64,000 nucleotides of DNA. Source: Agarivorans albus. Lineage in GTDB: Bacteria > Pseudomonadota > Gammaproteobacteria > Enterobacterales > Celerinatantimonadaceae. Below the pieces are notes generated by a model. The model was given only the letters and a program-made list of their open reading frames with translations. It was not told the DNA's origin and searched no databases. Below are positions 44,259 to 52,524 of the stretch, one piece after another. How positions within the stretch are numbered: the stretch's first letter is position 1; each line of letters opens with the position of its first letter. A program made the position numbers and the translations under genes. Location: the NCBI RefSeq assembly GCF_019670105.1, contig NZ_AP023032.1:561501-625500 (forward strand). The letters run 5' to 3'.

Positions 44259-44537
44259 ATGATTGGAGAAGCAAACAAGCGTGCATTTCACCGTATGCTA
44301 ATTAACGCAGAGTTGCGAATTGTGGTTGGTCAACAGCATTATGCTGGTTTATGTAAAGACCTAAGTGCAACTGGGATGGGCATTAGTGTTAAAGACGTAA
44401 AGCTCGCTATTGGCGACGAAGTTGAAGTGGCTTTGAGTGGTGAAGGTGTTGCGCCTTTCAGCGCCAAAGGTAAAGTAGTTCGTTGCGCCGGAGATGGTGA
44501 TATTGACTACGCAGTAGAGTTTACTTCTCTCTCTTAA
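44259..44537 (+). CDS. Single-domain PilZ protein
   Basis: This 92-residue protein is one PilZ domain. The cyclic-di-GMP binding motifs are present: RxxxR as RAFHR near residue 9 and DxSxxG as DLSATGMG near residue 40. That suggests it can bind the messenger. It has GAAGG before the ATG and is probably co-transcribed with phoH. Its end overlaps the convergent transglutaminase-like gene by 17 bp. The target process is not visible from sequence. Confidence 0.85.
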   Translation: MIGEANKRAFHRMLINAELRIVVGQQHYAGLCKDLSATGMGISVKDVKLAIGDEVEVALSGEGVAPFSAKGKVVRCAGDGDIDYAVEFTSLS

Positions 44538-45483
44538 ATTCTGGTGGAACCCAGTCCATTTGTTGATAGGTATACAAACCTGAATGAATGTACTGGGCAC
44601 TTTCTTTTGCCACCTTTCCTAGCTCGAATAAGGCCGGCCCGGTTGGTTCTAGTAATACATACTGCTTCCCTTCTATTCTCACAGTTTCATCACCAGCTTG
44701 CGGTGCCATGTTTAATGCAAGTAGAGCATGATTAGGCACATAGATAATGGCAACATCTAAGCGTGGATAGAGGGTCTTCAATGCGCTGGCTAGCAAGGTT
44801 GTTTTGCTGTCACAGTCGCCCACATTATTTCTAATTACCTGAATAGGTGTGAGAAAGCCTGCTCCGCGTAAACGATCCTTTGAGCGCAGTTCGTTATAAG
44901 GAATGGATTGAACAAAACTTAGTAGGTAATTGCTTACTTCCCGTTGCTTGGCTTGGTCTTCGAGTTGATTCAAACTGTTATTAAGCCAGCTAAACAAATA
45001 CTCTGCACTTTCCTGGGCAAGCCTATTATGGTCGGGCATTATTCCCATCGCGCCATCGGCAGTTTGTTTTTCTACAAAATAGTGCTTAGTTAAGTAATCT
45101 TGATAATGCTGCTGCACTTCTTTACCGAGTTTTTGTGATAGCTCTTGAATAAACTCTTGGTCATTTCCTTGCAGTTGATAACTCAGCTGACCGTGTTGAG
45201 TATTAAAGCTCACTTTAGCTTGTTTGGGGTCTATTTTACGTAGACTAGGCTTGAGCTTGCTTAACACATATTGCTGAGCTTGCTCGGGACGATATTGGGT
45301 AAATTTGGTGAGTTTATGTGGATAATTTAATAGGCTAAAACTAAGCGTTTGAGTATTGTTGCGGTAGTCCTTCCAAAGGTAGTTGTAGTGTCCGGCATTC
45401 CTTTCAAAACGAAGCTGTTCTGCTTGAGCGGACAACGAAAGGCAACCGGAGATCATGATAAAGCACAGTAATAATCTTTTCAT
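44521..45483 (-). CDS. Transglutaminase-like secreted protein
   Basis: The 320-residue product has a signal peptide (MKRLLLCFIMISGCLSLSAQA) and a transglutaminase-like core with the Cys in NNVGDCDSKTTLLASAL and a His in YVPNHALLAL. Such proteins are cysteine peptidases or transferases of the periplasm; the substrate is unknown. It starts 22 bp after leuA on the same strand and may share its transcript. Confidence 0.72.
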   Translation of the reverse strand: MKRLLLCFIMISGCLSLSAQAEQLRFERNAGHYNYLWKDYRNNTQTLSFSLLNYPHKLTKFTQYRPEQAQQYVLSKLKPSLRKIDPKQAKVSFNTQHGQLSYQLQGNDQEFIQELSQKLGKEVQQHYQDYLTKHYFVEKQTADGAMGIMPDHNRLAQESAEYLFSWLNNSLNQLEDQAKQREVSNYLLSFVQSIPYNELRSKDRLRGAGFLTPIQVIRNNVGDCDSKTTLLASALKTLYPRLDVAIIYVPNHALLALNMAPQAGDETVRIEGKQYVLLEPTGPALFELGKVAKESAQYIHSGLYTYQQMDWVPPEFKREK

Positions 45484-45505
45484 GACGACTCCGGTTGTTT
45501 ACATG

Positions 45506-47080
45506 CTAGCCCAATTTAGACTGCTTTTGTTTTGCCACTTGCTCGGCGCGATGAATATGATTAAGCACGTGAACAAAAGCTTTGGCCGATGCTTCAACAA
45601 TGTCAGTAGCTAAACCCATACCATGGTATTTTCGCCCTTGGTAATTGGCTACGATATCTGCTTTACCTAAGGCGTCTTTAATATCGGTTTTCTCGGCGGT
45701 TGCTGTTCCGCCGCCAGCAGCCTCGATGGTGTAATCATCTATCTTAATGTCGTAACCAGTGATTTTACGTAAACAGCGGTAAGCCGCATCGATAGGACCA
45801 TTACCTGTAGACGCTTCTAGTATGGTTTCTTCACCAGCTATCAGCTTAACTGTGGCTGTGGAAACAACGTCCGAGCCACTTTGCGCGCTTAAATACTCTA
45901 AACGGTAGTGTTCTGATTCATCTTGTAGATTATTGAAGAAGACTAAGGCTTCAAGGTCGTAGTCGAATACTTGTCCTTTACGATCAGCCAGTTCAAGAAA
46001 GCTGTCGTACAACTCATCTAGCTTGTAGTCTTCTTCGCTGTAACCTAGTTCTTGCATGCGATGTTTAATTACGTGGCGACCAGAGCGAGAGGTAAGGTTT
46101 AAGCTATTTTTATTTAAGCCTATGCTCTCTGGCGTCATAATCTCGTAGGTATTTTCGTTCTTCAGCATGCCATCTTGGTGAATACCTGAAGAATGAGAAA
46201 AGGCGTTACTGCCCACAATGGCTTTGTTGGCTTGCACCGGCATATTGCACAAATGGCTTACCAATTGGCTGGCGCGGTAAATTTCTTGAGATTTAATGTT
46301 AGTAGTTAGACCGCCTAACTGATCTTTACGGGTATTGATGATCATGGCTACTTCTTCTAGCGAACAATTACCCGCACGCTCGCCAATACCGTTTAAGGTA
46401 CATTCAATTTGGCGTGCGCCCTGTTGTACCGCTGAAATAGAGTTTGCTACCGATAAACCTAGGTCATCGTGACAGTGAACTGATATTACCGCTTGGTCGA
46501 TATTAGGCACTCGGTTAAATAAGGTTGAAATAATACCGCCAAATTCGCTAGGTACGGTATAACCTACGGTATCAGGAATGTTTACCGTAGTTGCACCAGC
46601 TTTAATGGCCGCTTCTACCATGCGGCATAGGTTATCGATAGGAGTTCGTCCTGCGTCTTCACAAGAAAACTCAACATCATTGGTATAGTTACGCGCGTGT
46701 TTTACTGCGTTTACCGCCATCTCAAGCACATCATCAAAACTGCGTTTTAGTTTGCTTTCAACGTGTACAGTTGAGGTTGAGATAAAGGTATGAATTCGAA
46801 AAGCATCTGCCACTTTCAAGGCTTCGGCAGCTACATCAATATCTTTGGGTAAGGCGCGCGATAGTGCACAAACCGTTGAATCTTTGATTTCACGCGCAAT
46901 GGTTTGCACTGAGTCAAAATCACCAGGTGACGAAATAGGAAAACCTACTTCCATAATGTCTACACCTAAGCGCTCTAAGGCAAAGGCAATTTGCAGCTTT
47001 TCTTTTACTGTTAAGCTGGCAGCCAGCGCTTGCTCACCGTCTCGTAGGGTGGTATCAAAAATTTTGACTAGGTCAGACAT
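45506..47080 (-). CDS. leuA: 2-isopropylmalate synthase
   Basis: LeuA condenses acetyl-CoA with 2-ketoisovalerate, the first step of leucine synthesis. The 524-residue protein starts with the [11 protein letters not shown] motif and contains [13 protein letters not shown] (metal-binding), [14 protein letters not shown] and the C-terminal LeuA allosteric domain ([18 protein letters not shown]) for leucine feedback. Its usual partners leuBCD are not next to it here. Upstream lie two copies of TGCACAAGTTT. Confidence 0.96.
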   Translation of the reverse strand: MSDLVKIFDTTLRDGEQALAASLTVKEKLQIAFALERLGVDIMEVGFPISSPGDFDSVQTIAREIKDSTVCALSRALPKDIDVAAEALKVADAFRIHTFISTSTVHVESKLKRSFDDVLEMAVNAVKHARNYTNDVEFSCEDAGRTPIDNLCRMVEAAIKAGATTVNIPDTVGYTVPSEFGGIISTLFNRVPNIDQAVISVHCHDDLGLSVANSISAVQQGARQIECTLNGIGERAGNCSLEEVAMIINTRKDQLGGLTTNIKSQEIYRASQLVSHLCNMPVQANKAIVGSNAFSHSSGIHQDGMLKNENTYEIMTPESIGLNKNSLNLTSRSGRHVIKHRMQELGYSEEDYKLDELYDSFLELADRKGQVFDYDLEALVFFNNLQDESEHYRLEYLSAQSGSDVVSTATVKLIAGEETILEASTGNGPIDAAYRCLRKITGYDIKIDDYTIEAAGGGTATAEKTDIKDALGKADIVANYQGRKYHGMGLATDIVEASAKAFVHVLNHIHRAEQVAKQKQSKLG

Positions 47081-47119
47081 TCATTAATCCTTGTCTATTG
47101 TTATTTGTGTTTGCTTCAC

Positions 47120-47176
47120 TGCACAAGTTTACGATTAGGCTTATTATTGTTTTAGGCCTTTCTATGCACAAGTTTT
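47120..47176. repeat. Two direct repeats TGCACAAGTTT in the leuA upstream region
   Basis: TGCACAAGTTT occurs at 47120-47130 and again at 47165-47175 (there with one extra T), 45 bp apart, about four helical turns. They lie between the divergent leuA and the NAD(P)-binding gene. A regulator-binding role is possible but unproven. Confidence 0.4.
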
Positions 47177-47257
47177 CGGCTAGTTTAACAAGCTCTCGGC
47201 AAACTGGCTAACAGCAAATGTAGTGGCATGAATTTAGCTTGAATCAGGAGAGATAAA

Positions 47258-47914
47258 TTGACTAAAACTGCAATTGTAATTGGTGCTACAGGCCTAGTTG
47301 GAAGTGCCTTACTAGAGCAACTATTAGCGGATGAAAGTTGGGATAAAGTCCGGGTATTTGGCCGCAAAAGCACGGGTGTGAATGCGGATAAACTGGAAGA
47401 GCATGTTGTAGATTTTGCCATGATAGACAGTTGGCAGCAGCTGATTCAAGGTCACAGCCTATTTATTTGCATTGGCACTACGCTTAGCCAAGCCGGCAGC
47501 AGAGCTGCAATGCGAGCCATTGATTTAGAACTTCCTTTAGCTTTTGCCACAGCGGCAAAGCGCAATCATGTTGAAGACTGTTTGCTTATCTCGTCTTTGT
47601 TCGCAAACGCCAAGTCTCCTTCTCATTACTTGCGCATAAAAGGAGAGTTAGAGAATCAGTTAGCTTGCCTTGGTTTTAAACACTTAATGCTGTTTCGCCC
47701 TGGGCCATTGCTCGGCGAGCGCACACAGGCGCGTTTTTCCGAGCAAGTAGTGGCAGCACTGCAACCGGTATTCTCCGCTAATTTGTCACCTTTGCGGCGC
47801 TGGCGTGGTATCGAAGCAGTTCAATTAGCCACAACCATGCTTAGCTACGCGCACAAGCCGCCATCTGAAGTGAGGGTAGTTATTCAAGGAGAGGCGCTTT
47901 TTACTCCACGCTGA
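47258..47914 (+). CDS. NAD(P)-binding Rossmann protein (NAD(P)H-dependent epimerase/oxidoreductase-like)
   Basis: The 218-residue protein starts with the nucleotide-binding motif AIVIGATGLVGSALLEQLL and continues as an atypical short-chain reductase (LISSLFANAKSPSHYLRIKGELE; FRPGPLLGER). It is related to the YwnB/HIM1-type group, for which substrates are mostly unknown. The start is TTG, well supported by CAGGAG. It begins a plus-strand cluster with a PAP2 phosphatase and a glycosyltransferase, separated from the next gene by 187 bp. Confidence 0.75.
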   Translation: MTKTAIVIGATGLVGSALLEQLLADESWDKVRVFGRKSTGVNADKLEEHVVDFAMIDSWQQLIQGHSLFICIGTTLSQAGSRAAMRAIDLELPLAFATAAKRNHVEDCLLISSLFANAKSPSHYLRIKGELENQLACLGFKHLMLFRPGPLLGERTQARFSEQVVAALQPVFSANLSPLRRWRGIEAVQLATTMLSYAHKPPSEVRVVIQGEALFTPR

Positions 47915-48101
47915 GTCAATAAACCTCACACTCTAACTCTATTATTGGGCTCCGTTCTATTTTCTTCTACAGCAAAAGCACCTAGCTCTACTTGTGTAAT
48001 TTGTCACCAAGTGGGTCTTTGTCATGGATTTGTAAAATTAGTTTCATTTCTCGGTAAAGCATTTTATCCAGTCTGTGGAAAAGCACGAGAAGGAGCTTGG
48101 T

Positions 48102-48590
48102 ATGTTACAACGATTGAGCCAGTGGGATTATGCAATCTCAGCAACCTGTTTGGGGCACCGTTTTAATGCGCAGGTGGCCCGCCTAGCCAGAGTAGTATCG
48201 CATTCTGGTGATGGTTATTACTATGCCTTGTTTGGTGGCATTATTGCCTTCACTTCATATGCCGGCGCCTTTTGGAGCCTCGCCTTACCTGCATTTGTTA
48301 TTGAACTAATGTGCTATCTGCTGCTTAAGCAAATTTTCCGACGAGACCGACCACAAGCTTTACCTGTGTTTATTCGCCCTTCCGATCGATTTAGCTTTCC
48401 CTCCGGCCATAGTGCTGGGGCCTTTGTTATGGCTGGCAGCGTGGCTCAGATATTTCCGTCTTGGGCGGGTGTGGCTTTTACCTGGGCGAGTTTGGTTGCC
48501 TGCTCTCGAGTATTGCTTGGGGTGCACTTTATTAGCGACGTTATCGCGGGTGCCAGTTTAGGTTTGTTAATTGTTTACGGTATTAATTAG
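48102..48590 (+). CDS. PAP2-superfamily membrane phosphatase
   Basis: The 162-residue membrane protein has the three acid-phosphatase motifs in order: KQIFRRDRPQ, FPSGHSAGA and SRVLLGVHFISDVIAGASLG. Members dephosphorylate lipid phosphates such as undecaprenyl pyrophosphate or phosphatidate. I place the start at the ATG at 48102, seven bases after AAGGAG; the frame is open further up to 48075. The glycosyltransferase gene begins 12 bp after it, suggesting a shared role in envelope glycolipids. Confidence 0.85.
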   Translation: MLQRLSQWDYAISATCLGHRFNAQVARLARVVSHSGDGYYYALFGGIIAFTSYAGAFWSLALPAFVIELMCYLLLKQIFRRDRPQALPVFIRPSDRFSFPSGHSAGAFVMAGSVAQIFPSWAGVAFTWASLVACSRVLLGVHFISDVIAGASLGLLIVYGIN

Positions 48591-48602
48591 GTAAGCCAAA
48601 TA

Positions 48603-49709
48603 ATGCGAATTCTTTATGGTGTACAAGGAACAGGAAACGGCCACATTACGCGAGCTCGTTTGCTATGTAGCGCTTTAAAAAAGCAAGGCATCGAGGTAGA
48701 TGTATTGATGTCTGGGCGGGTTGGCAAAGCGCCTAAAGTGGCAGAATTTGGTGAATACAAAAGCCTTAAGGGAATTAGTTTTCATCATCAGGGCGGCAAA
48801 GTAGATAAATGGGCTACCTTCAAGGATCTTTCTTTAAAACAATTTCGCAAAGACCTTGCCGAACTCGATTTGTCTGGTTATGACTTACTGATTAATGACT
48901 TTGAACCGGTGAGTGCTTGGGCGGCCAAAAAGCAAGGTTTAACCAGTATATCTATCTCTCACCAAGCAGCGTTTTTACATGATATTCCCACTAAAGAGAT
49001 GGGCTTATGGAATCGATTATTAGTCCGTAATTTTGCGCCATGTGAATATAACCTCGGTGTTCACTGGTGCGACTTTAAGCAAACTATTGCGCCGCCCTTA
49101 GTGGAAAAGCTGGATGAACTAACAAACAATGGCAAAATTCTGGTGTATTTGCCATTTGAGTCTCTAGAGCAAATCCGCCCCTTGTTAACTCGTTTCACGG
49201 GCCATCAATTTGTCTGTTTTCACCCGGAAATTAAGCAAGTTGGAAAAGAAGAGAACTTAGAGTTACAACCCATTCATCGGGAAAACTTTCTTGAGCATTT
49301 GCGCAGCTGTGCCGGGGTGTTTTGTAACGCTGGTTTTGAACTACCCTCAGAAGCCATGGCGGCAGGTAAAAAATTGTTGGTTAAGCCATTATTTGGCCAG
49401 TTTGAACAAGTTACCAATGCCTATACTTTGCAAAGCTTGGGCCTGGCACATATAGCCGAAAGCCTAGAACCTTACATACTAGATTCATGGCTTCAGCTAG
49501 ATCAAAGTGAGCCGGTATATTATCCCGATGTGGCCAACATTCTGGCAGAGCACATTAGAAACAATACCTGGCAAGATTTAGATGCTATGGCGCGTGAAAT
49601 GTGGCAGCAAGTAAGTTATCCGGCGGCGAGTCAATTATTGATGGCCAATATCATGAGCGACAGCACGGTATCTGCAGAATCCTTGACTAAAATAAAAGTG
49701 TCTGGGTAA
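48603..49709 (+). CDS. Glycosyltransferase, MJ1255/VC2487-like
   Basis: The 368-residue protein has a GT-B-type N-terminus (MRILYGVQGTGNGHITRARL) with the glycine-rich GTGNGH motif and a C-terminal donor-binding segment (GVFCNAGFELPSEAMAAGKKLLVKP). This pattern matches the MJ1255/VC2487 family of putative glycosyltransferases, whose sugar and acceptor are unknown. It is co-directional with the PAP2 gene and followed by the 51-residue gene. Confidence 0.8.
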   Translation: MRILYGVQGTGNGHITRARLLCSALKKQGIEVDVLMSGRVGKAPKVAEFGEYKSLKGISFHHQGGKVDKWATFKDLSLKQFRKDLAELDLSGYDLLINDFEPVSAWAAKKQGLTSISISHQAAFLHDIPTKEMGLWNRLLVRNFAPCEYNLGVHWCDFKQTIAPPLVEKLDELTNNGKILVYLPFESLEQIRPLLTRFTGHQFVCFHPEIKQVGKEENLELQPIHRENFLEHLRSCAGVFCNAGFELPSEAMAAGKKLLVKPLFGQFEQVTNAYTLQSLGLAHIAESLEPYILDSWLQLDQSEPVYYPDVANILAEHIRNNTWQDLDAMAREMWQQVSYPAASQLLMANIMSDSTVSAESLTKIKVSG

Positions 49710-49725
49710 ACGATTTGGAGGGAAC

Positions 49726-49881
49726 ATGCGTTTTACTAATGAAGACGGTGAGGTCATGGAGTTAGCTAACAATATGACCATCCAAGAGCTATACGACATG
49801 GGGGTGAGTATTTCCCTGAGTGAAGATTCTGATCCTGAACAGCAAATTTGGCTAACAGAAGAGCATGATACTATTAAGTAG
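49726..49881 (+). CDS. 51-residue acidic protein, unknown
   Basis: An ATG at 49726 follows a very strong Shine-Dalgarno sequence (TTGGAGGGAAC), 16 bp after the glycosyltransferase stop. It encodes 51 residues, MRFTNEDGEVMELANNMTIQ followed by an acidic tail ending EEHDTIK. There is no membrane helix or cysteine. An intrinsic terminator closes it 28 bp later, so it is the last gene of the cluster. I do not recognise a family. Confidence 0.75.
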   Translation: MRFTNEDGEVMELANNMTIQELYDMGVSISLSEDSDPEQQIWLTEEHDTIK

Positions 49882-49908
49882 TTAAGTGCTTTAAGGTAGT
49901 GCTGAATC

Positions 49909-49942
49909 ACCGGGTGTTAACTTGCTTATCATCCGGTTTTTT
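49909..49942 (+). terminator. Intrinsic terminator after the 51-residue gene
   Basis: ACCGGGTG pairs with CATCCGGT (one G-T pair) and is followed by TTTTTT. It closes the cluster that starts at 47258 or 48102. The 222 bp from here to ilvI hold no gene and no clear promoter. Confidence 0.75.
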
Positions 49943-50164
49943 GTGCCTTGCTTAGAAGATAACTCTTAGGTGGCTACAAGAAGCTTGAGCTGTTTTATAT
50001 GATTAGCTGCTTAAAAGAATAGAAAGAGCAGACAAAAGCGTAGACGCTGGGGGTAAAGAAACGTTAAAGTGCTAGCCTTGGAAGACAGGATATTAAGTCC
50101 CATTTCCCGCAACACAATAGAGTTATCCCCACAATTACAATAAATAAAGCCTGGAGGCTTGAAC

Positions 50165-51883
50165 ATGGAGAAGTTATCCGGCGCCGAAATGGTCGTCCGC
50201 TGTTTGCAAGATCAGGGTGTTAAACACATTTTTGGCTACCCTGGTGGCTCAGTATTAGATGTATATGATGCGCTGTTTGATAGTAGCGATATTGAACATG
50301 TATTGGTAAGGCACGAGCAAGCTGCTGTGCACATGGCCGATGGCTATGCACGAGCAACTGGTGAAGTAGGTACGGTATTGGTTACCTCTGGACCTGGCGC
50401 TACAAATACCATTACCGGTATTGCTACTGCTTATATGGATTCGGTTCCAATGGTGGTGTTATCTGGTCAGGTACCAACAGGCTTGATTGGCCAAGATGCC
50501 TTCCAAGAAACCGACATGATCGGCGTTTCGCGCCCCGTAGTAAAACATAGCTTTTTAGTTAAAAAGGCCGAGGAAATCCCAGCGGCTATCAAAAAGGCTT
50601 ATTACATCGCATCTACTGGTCGTCCTGGTCCGGTGGTTATCGACTTGCCTAAAGATGTTCAAAACCCTCTACTTAAGTTCCCTTATGAATATCCTAAATC
50701 AGTTAGCATGCGTTCTTACAACCCAACGCTAACGGGTCACAAAGGGCAGATTAAGAAAGCGGTTAAAGCCTTAGCCGAAGCCGAAAAACCGGTGTTATAC
50801 ATTGGTGGTGGCGCAATTATGGCTGAAGCTGGCGAGCAAATTAGCAAGCTAGTTGAAATATTCAACATGCCGGTTACCTCAACCTTAATGGGTTTAGGTG
50901 CCTTCCCTTCTACAGACTCACGTTTTGTGGGCATGTTGGGTATGCATGGTACTTACGAAGCCAACATGTCGATGCATAATGCAGATGTTATTTTTGCCGT
51001 AGGTGCACGCTTTGATGACCGTGTAACCAACAACGTGAAGAAGTTCTGTCCTAATGCCACTATTTTGCATATTGATATAGACCCAACGTCTATTTCGAAA
51101 ACGATCCGTGCAGACATTCCCATTGTTGGCTCGGTTGATTCGGTTATCGATCAAATGCTGGAATGCATTAAAGAAACTGACGCTAAAAACGATGCTGACA
51201 GTCTTAAAGATTGGTGGGCACAAGTTGAAGAATGGCGCAGCCGTAAGTGCTTAAACTACGCCAAAAGCGATACGTTAATTAAGCCGCAACAAGTGATCGA
51301 ATCAATGTATCGCGCTACTAAGGGCGATGCATACGTAACCTCTGATGTGGGTCAGCACCAAATGTTTGCTGCCTTGTATTATCCCTTTGATAAGCCACGT
51401 CGTTGGATTAACTCTGGTGGTTTAGGCACCATGGGCTTTGGTTTCCCGGCTGCTATGGGGGTTAAGTTTGCCTTTCCTGATGCAACTGTTGCTTGTGTAA
51501 CCGGTGATGGCTCGATTCAAATGAATATTCAAGAGCTTTCCACTTGTTTGCAATACAACGTACCGGTAGTAATTGTTTCACTAAACAATCGTTCGCTGGG
51601 CATGGTTAAGCAGTGGCAAAAAATGTTCTACGATGGCCGTCAATCTCACTCTTACATGGACTCGGTACCTGATTTTGTGAAACTAGCAGAGGCCTATGGC
51701 CATATTGGTATGCAAGTTAATCATCCTGATGAGTTAGATGAAGCCATGGAGAAAGCCTTCTCGATGAAAGATCGCGTGGTATTTATGGATATCATGGTTG
51801 ATCCTGAAGAGCATGTTTACCCAATGCAGATTAAAACCGAGTCAATGAAAGATATGTGGTTAAGCAAAACGGAGAGAACATAA
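50165..51883 (+). CDS. ilvI: Acetolactate synthase, large catalytic subunit
   Basis: This ThDP enzyme makes acetolactate or acetohydroxybutyrate in valine/isoleucine synthesis. The 572-residue protein has [14 protein letters not shown] and the catalytic Glu in [16 protein letters not shown], the FAD-binding middle domain, and the ThDP motif [19 protein letters not shown]. Its length matches IlvI of E. coli. GGAGG lies seven bases before the ATG at 50165; the frame opens at a TTG two codons earlier. Its TAA overlaps the ilvH ATG. Confidence 0.96.
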   Translation: MEKLSGAEMVVRCLQDQGVKHIFGYPGGSVLDVYDALFDSSDIEHVLVRHEQAAVHMADGYARATGEVGTVLVTSGPGATNTITGIATAYMDSVPMVVLSGQVPTGLIGQDAFQETDMIGVSRPVVKHSFLVKKAEEIPAAIKKAYYIASTGRPGPVVIDLPKDVQNPLLKFPYEYPKSVSMRSYNPTLTGHKGQIKKAVKALAEAEKPVLYIGGGAIMAEAGEQISKLVEIFNMPVTSTLMGLGAFPSTDSRFVGMLGMHGTYEANMSMHNADVIFAVGARFDDRVTNNVKKFCPNATILHIDIDPTSISKTIRADIPIVGSVDSVIDQMLECIKETDAKNDADSLKDWWAQVEEWRSRKCLNYAKSDTLIKPQQVIESMYRATKGDAYVTSDVGQHQMFAALYYPFDKPRRWINSGGLGTMGFGFPAAMGVKFAFPDATVACVTGDGSIQMNIQELSTCLQYNVPVVIVSLNNRSLGMVKQWQKMFYDGRQSHSYMDSVPDFVKLAEAYGHIGMQVNHPDELDEAMEKAFSMKDRVVFMDIMVDPEEHVYPMQIKTESMKDMWLSKTERT

Positions 51884-52377
51884 TGCGCCGAATTATTTCA
51901 GTATTATTAGAAAACGAAGCCGGCGCTTTGTCTCGCGTAACCGGATTGTTTTCACAGCGTGGTTTCAACATTGATTCACTAACTGTATCAACCACGGAAG
52001 ACCCAACCTTGTCACGTATGACTATTTGTACCTTTGGTGATGAAAACACCATCGAGCAAATTACTAAGCAGCTGAACAAGCTAGTCGACGTGCTAAAAGT
52101 ATCTGAACTCACCGAAGCTGAGCATGTAGAACGTGAGATCATGTTGGTTAAAGTGCGTGCAGCGGGTTCAACCCGTGAAGAAGTGATGCGAACTTGTGAC
52201 ATTTTCCGCGGTCAAATCGTCGACGTTACACCAAGCATGTATGTGATGCAGTTAAGTGGTGACAGCGCGAAGTTAGATGCCTGCTTAAAGACACTATCTC
52301 AATCAACTGAAATTTTAGAAGTTGTACGTAGTGGTGTATGTGGCATGAGCCGTGGCGAGAGAATGCTACGACCCTAA
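51883..52377 (+). CDS. ilvH: Acetolactate synthase, small regulatory subunit
   Basis: IlvH is the ACT-domain subunit that gives valine feedback inhibition to IlvI. The 164-residue protein begins [20 protein letters not shown] with the valine-binding ACT pattern, followed by GLFSQRGFNIDSLTV. The ATG overlaps the ilvI stop (TAATG), so the two subunits are translationally coupled. A strong terminator follows. Confidence 0.96.
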   Translation: MRRIISVLLENEAGALSRVTGLFSQRGFNIDSLTVSTTEDPTLSRMTICTFGDENTIEQITKQLNKLVDVLKVSELTEAEHVEREIMLVKVRAAGSTREEVMRTCDIFRGQIVDVTPSMYVMQLSGDSAKLDACLKTLSQSTEILEVVRSGVCGMSRGERMLRP

Positions 52378-52397
52378 TATCTGGTCACTTTTGAGCT

Positions 52398-52425
52398 AAA
52401 GACCAGCCTCGGCTGGTCTTTTTGT
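52398..52425 (+). terminator. Intrinsic terminator after ilvIH
   Basis: The hairpin AGACCAGCC/GGCTGGTCT with a two-base loop is followed by TTTTTG, 20 bp after the ilvH stop codon. Confidence 0.88.
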
Positions 52426-52524
52426 TTGTGATTACCAAGCTATTTGCAATTTACTGATATACTCAAGCAATGGTCATACCAAAGGATGGTGCGACTAAGA
52501 GCTTGAAGGTGAGGAACACCCTTA

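Noticed and set aside
47945-48166. 73-residue open frame with a CVICHQVGLC-like cysteine cluster
   Set aside because: It overlaps the well-supported PAP2 gene in another frame, has no good ribosome-binding site and shows no family.
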